Shown: positions 61,112 through 64,000 of the stretch, one piece after another | Position numbering within the stretch: the first letter of the stretch is position 1 | How the letters are laid out: each line of letters opens with the position of its first letter | NCBI RefSeq assembly: GCF_012102745.1 | Contig: NZ_JAAVSY010000014.1 | Coordinates: 1-64,000 of the forward strand | Direction of reading: 5' to 3' | DNA: 64,000 bases | From: Haematospirillum sp. H4485 | GTDB lineage: Bacteria; Pseudomonadota; Alphaproteobacteria; Rhodospirillales; Rhodospirillaceae | The notes under the pieces: model-generated | What the model saw: the letters and a program-made list of their open reading frames with translations, nothing else | What the model was told of the DNA's origin: nothing | Databases searched by the model: none | Position numbers and translations under genes: made by a program

Positions 61112-62256
61112 GCCGGCCATTGAGAACTCTCGTGTGTGGAACCCGTTTCGGGGAGACGTATTTATCGGCCTTGCTGGAAGAAGGTGCCGGTTTTGTTCTA
61201 TCAGGCATTCTCGCGCGCGGCAGTGAACGCTCGCAGGCCTTGTCCCATGATTTGGGTGTTCCCCTTTATACCTCCACAGATGAAGTGCCGGACACTATCG
61301 ATATTGCCTGCGTTGTCCTGCGGTCCACAGCTTTTGGCGGACCGGGAACGCGAATAGCTGAAGCCTTGTTGCGTCGGGGCATTCATGTTTTGCAAGAGCA
61401 TCCCGTCCACCCGTCGGATCTTTCCCGTCTGGACGATGCGGCAACTGCTGGCCGGGCGTGCTGGCATGTCAATACGTTCTATCCGCACAGCCAGGCCGCG
61501 CGGCGTTTTATTGACTGCTTGCAGGCTTGGCGGCAGGTAAGGGACCCTGATTATATTACACTGACCACAAGTCCTCAGTTCTTGTACTCAGCCCTTGATA
61601 TCCTCGGGCGGGCCTTTGGTGGTCTGGATTGCTTCCGGGTTCTTGATTGTCCGCCATGGCCGGCTGATTTCTGCCGGGATCACAAGGCTCCTCCTCCATT
61701 CAATGTCATCCGGGCCGTGATTGGCTCCGTACCTTTGATCATGAATCTTCAAGGATGGGTTGACCCTCGTGATCTGGATCATCACGCAATGGTGATGCAC
61801 AACATTGCCGCAGGTTCCCGGGAAGCCCGTGTGGAGCTGGTGAACAGCTTTGGTCCGGTCGTCTGGTCCCACTCCCTCTATGTACCGGACTATGTGCGAG
61901 ATGATGCCAATGCCTCTGTTCTGGGCAACTGGACCAACAAGAAAGATCAGCGGCATTTTTCCTGTCCGACGGCCTTGGTTCTCGGAGATCCGCAGGGAGC
62001 ATCCTTGATTGATGCCATGCGGGACGTGTTTCCGGACATTATTCTGTCAGCGTTGTCAGAGTTGCGGGACGCAATTGAACGGGCACAGCCGCGGCGTCTT
62101 CTGGCCGACGCTGCTGCACTGGGGCACGCGTGGCAGGCCTGCCTGCAGGCAATGGGGCCATTGTGTGAAGTGTCACTGGATCCACCACCACCACCCGTCC
62201 CTGATCCCTTCCTGTATGTCGATGAGGGGCATCGTATGCCGGAGGTTATGTTATGA
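61108..62256 (+). CDS. Thiazolinyl imide reductase
   Basis: 382 residues, Irp3/PchG family (Gfo/Idh/MocA fold). N-terminal V-C-G-T-R-F-G-E-T-Y replaces the usual GxGxxG and is typical of this family, as are H-P-V-H-P-S-D and H-V-N-T-F-Y-P-H-S-Q-A. It uses NADPH to reduce one thiazoline to a thiazolidine while the chain is bound to the synthetase. Start overlaps the PKS stop (ATGA). Its presence confirms that the cysteines are cyclised and at least one ring is reduced. Confidence 0.93.
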   Translation: MSRPLRTLVCGTRFGETYLSALLEEGAGFVLSGILARGSERSQALSHDLGVPLYTSTDEVPDTIDIACVVLRSTAFGGPGTRIAEALLRRGIHVLQEHPVHPSDLSRLDDAATAGRACWHVNTFYPHSQAARRFIDCLQAWRQVRDPDYITLTTSPQFLYSALDILGRAFGGLDCFRVLDCPPWPADFCRDHKAPPPFNVIRAVIGSVPLIMNLQGWVDPRDLDHHAMVMHNIAAGSREARVELVNSFGPVVWSHSLYVPDYVRDDANASVLGNWTNKKDQRHFSCPTALVLGDPQGASLIDAMRDVFPDIILSALSELRDAIERAQPRRLLADAAALGHAWQACLQAMGPLCEVSLDPPPPPVPDPFLYVDEGHRMPEVML

Positions 62257-63956
62257 CCCTATCATGCCGCCTGTCCGAGAATCGTTCTGTCTATGCCCTT
62301 TTGGATCGTGCACTCTCTGACGATCCTTCCTTGGCGGAGCAGGCTCTTTTTCTGAACTGGGGCTATGAACCAATCCAGTCCTGCGCCACAGCCCGCGAAG
62401 CAGAACATGGAACCAATGCACGCCATATTCGCTTGGTTCACGAGCTTTTGGCCGATACTCCCCTAGATGGGCGGACTGTCCTGGATGTCGGTTGTGGGCG
62501 CGGGGGGCTTTTGTCTGTACTGGCGGCTCGTTGTTCGCCCCGGCGTCTTTCCGGACTTGATCTTTGTCCCGAGAATATCGCCTTCTGCCGTTCTCTTGCC
62601 GCCTTGCAGGGTATTCGTTTCCAGATCGCCGACGCCTGTTGTTTGCCTCAACCCGATGCCAGTGTTGATGTTCTGGTTAATCTCGAAAGTGCGGGAGCTT
62701 ATCCTGATCTGCCTGCTTTTTTAGGGCATGTAGCCCGTGTTTTGCGGATGGATGGTGTTTTTCTATATGGTGATGTCCTTCCTGCGGACTCTGTCCCCGC
62801 TATGGTTGGTGCGCTTGATGCTCTGGGTCTGGAGTTGATCGATGACCGGGATATTACGGCCAATGTCCTGGCTGCCCGGCGTCAGTCGGGGGATACGGAA
62901 CGGCAGCTTTTCAAGCGTGTGGACCACATGCCTGCGGCACTGTCAGATTTTCTTGATACGTACAGGGCGGCTTCCGGAAGCCCTCTCTTCTGCGCAATGG
63001 AGAGCGGGAGAATTGTGTACAGGCTTATGCGATATCGCAAGATCCGCCGTGCCATGGATAGCCTCTCGTCTGAGATGTGTTATGCCCTGAAGCAGCGTGA
63101 TCGTCTTTTTCATGAGCATCTTGTAGTGCAAAAATCACAGATCAAGACCAAAGTGCCGGTCAGTGAACAAGCAGGAAAAGTCAGCTGCTGGCTGCCGTGG
63201 ACACGTCCAGTCCGTTCTGATGCGGCTGTCCGTCTCTTTTGCCTGCCGTGGTCTGGTGGGAGTGCATCAATATACCGGGGATGGGAACGTTTCCTCCCGG
63301 CAGGGATCGAGGTTTGTCCTGTCGAGCTGCCAGGACGGGGTACGCGCTTTGCCGATCCTCTCATTGATGCGATGGGGACATTAATACCGGAGATGGCTGT
63401 AGCGCTGGAGCCTTTCCTGGACCGCCCTTTTGCTCTGTTCGGGCATAGTCTGGGTGCTCTGCTGGCCTTTGAACTGTCCAGCTTCCTGAGCCGCTCCCGG
63501 GGGTATGCTCCTGTCCATGTCTTTGTATCCGGACGCCGTCCTCCGCAAGAACCTTCAGAACCTCCTTTCCGGCATTGCATGGATGATGAAAGCCTGAAAC
63601 GTAATCTGGTTGCTTTGGGCGGCATGCCCGAGGAAGTGCAAAGCAGCCCGGAGTTGCTTGCTTTGCTGTTACCCGTGCTGCGTTCTGATTTTCGATTGAC
63701 CGAGCAGTACAGCTACGATGGCCAGATCACTTTGGGCAGTCCACTTACAGCCTATGTTGGATCCCGTGATCCCGAGGTGTCCGTATCGGTTATGCAAGAT
63801 TGGAACAATGTATCAGCAGATACATTCTCCCTGCGTACTCTCGATGGCGATCATTTCTATCTTCTGGAGCCGGAATCTCGTCGCCATTTGCTGATGCATC
63901 TGGGGGCAACGTTGCTCGGCAGAGAATACATCATACAGCAAGCGACTGCCGAATAA
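62253..63956 (+). CDS. Methyltransferase-type II thioesterase fusion
   Basis: 567 residues. The N-terminal 250 are a class I SAM-dependent methyltransferase (V-L-D-V-G-C-G-R-G-G-L, then G-L-D-L, V-N-L-E-S near 150). The C-terminal part from about 325 is a type II thioesterase (L-P-W-S-G-G-S-A, E-L-P-G-R-G, G-H-S-L-G-A about 410, and G-D-H-F-Y-L-L), which in the yersiniabactin system (Irp4/YbtT) removes stalled chains. The two functions are normally on separate genes. The methyltransferase may act on the phenol/alcohol or nitrogen of the product, which cannot be decided. The start overlaps the reductase stop (ATGA). Confidence 0.9.
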   Translation: MTLSCRLSENRSVYALLDRALSDDPSLAEQALFLNWGYEPIQSCATAREAEHGTNARHIRLVHELLADTPLDGRTVLDVGCGRGGLLSVLAARCSPRRLSGLDLCPENIAFCRSLAALQGIRFQIADACCLPQPDASVDVLVNLESAGAYPDLPAFLGHVARVLRMDGVFLYGDVLPADSVPAMVGALDALGLELIDDRDITANVLAARRQSGDTERQLFKRVDHMPAALSDFLDTYRAASGSPLFCAMESGRIVYRLMRYRKIRRAMDSLSSEMCYALKQRDRLFHEHLVVQKSQIKTKVPVSEQAGKVSCWLPWTRPVRSDAAVRLFCLPWSGGSASIYRGWERFLPAGIEVCPVELPGRGTRFADPLIDAMGTLIPEMAVALEPFLDRPFALFGHSLGALLAFELSSFLSRSRGYAPVHVFVSGRRPPQEPSEPPFRHCMDDESLKRNLVALGGMPEEVQSSPELLALLLPVLRSDFRLTEQYSYDGQITLGSPLTAYVGSRDPEVSVSVMQDWNNVSADTFSLRTLDGDHFYLLEPESRRHLLMHLGATLLGREYIIQQATAE

Positions 63957-64000
63957 CGGCACTGGAAACATGCCATGGCTGTTTTGTGACCTTGTTACCA

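Noticed and set aside
1-64000. CRISPR arrays, rRNA and tRNA genes
   Set aside because: No regularly spaced repeats and no recognisable tRNA or rRNA sequence were seen on either strand.

Overview
The window looks like chromosomal DNA of an alphaproteobacterium, probably Rhodospirillales. The evidence is the P2-type tail proteins, HutD/UvrB/BtuB-type housekeeping genes, a moderately high GC core broken by AT-rich accessory blocks, and start-codon and RBS style. The species cannot be fixed from sequence alone. A host-associated member such as Haematospirillum is only a guess, suggested by the toxin-like and siderophore-like loci.

Layout. 1-140 is the end of an IS5-family element cut by the window edge. 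205-5273 carries a SnoaL/NTF2-like protein, HutD, UvrB, glutaminase and a HAD phosphatase. 5402-9960 is a complete vitamin B12 uptake operon (BtuB-BtuF-BtuC-BtuD order of transcription, minus strand) with a cobalamin riboswitch in its leader at 10128-10290. 10453-14758 holds a DUF454 membrane protein, a secreted trypsin-like protease with RTX repeats, a TolC/NodT-type outer-membrane lipoprotein fused to a SPOR-like tail, and RidA.

14936-21821 is the most unusual region: one minus-strand block, opened by a good sigma70-like promoter at 21861-21888. It encodes two paralogous Shiga-toxin-A-like proteins (rRNA N-glycosidase / RIP fold with the full Tyr, Tyr, Glu, Arg, Trp catalytic set and a Cys-Cys loop containing R-x-P-R) and four small secreted two-cysteine proteins that look like OB-fold B subunits. 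The order of transcription is B-B-A-B-B-A, followed by two beta-propeller-like proteins, one of them shifted out of frame at a C7 tract. I read this as a candidate duplicated AB5-type toxin locus.

22007-27348 holds an enoyl-CoA hydratase/isomerase, a frameshifted SDR gene and a divergent agmatinase / class I glutamine amidotransferase / aldehyde dehydrogenase set (polyamine breakdown). 27365-28324 is a mobile-element scar: a second IS5-family copy abutting a C-terminal relic of a Tn3-family transposase. 28588-34318 is an isolated P2-like contractile tail cassette (FI, FII, E/E' with a GGGTTTT slippery site, T, U, X, D) without baseplate, fibre, capsid, lysis or integrase genes. An AlpA-like small DNA-binding protein follows.

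35168-63956 is a metallophore assembly line on the plus strand: two YbtP/YbtQ-like half-ABC transporters, a PchF-like Cy-A-MT-PCP-TE NRPS, a 3767-residue FAAL-ACP-KS-AT-ACP-Cy-A-PCP-Cy-PCP megasynthase, a KS-AT*-MT-KR*-ACP polyketide synthase, a thiazolinyl imide reductase (Irp3/PchG type) and a methyltransferase-thioesterase fusion. From family knowledge this should make a yersiniabactin/micacocidin-like thiazoline compound. It would start from a fatty acid rather than salicylate, add cysteine three times, and pass through one reduced ring. The last four genes overlap by ATGA, so they are translationally coupled. The cluster may continue past the right edge.
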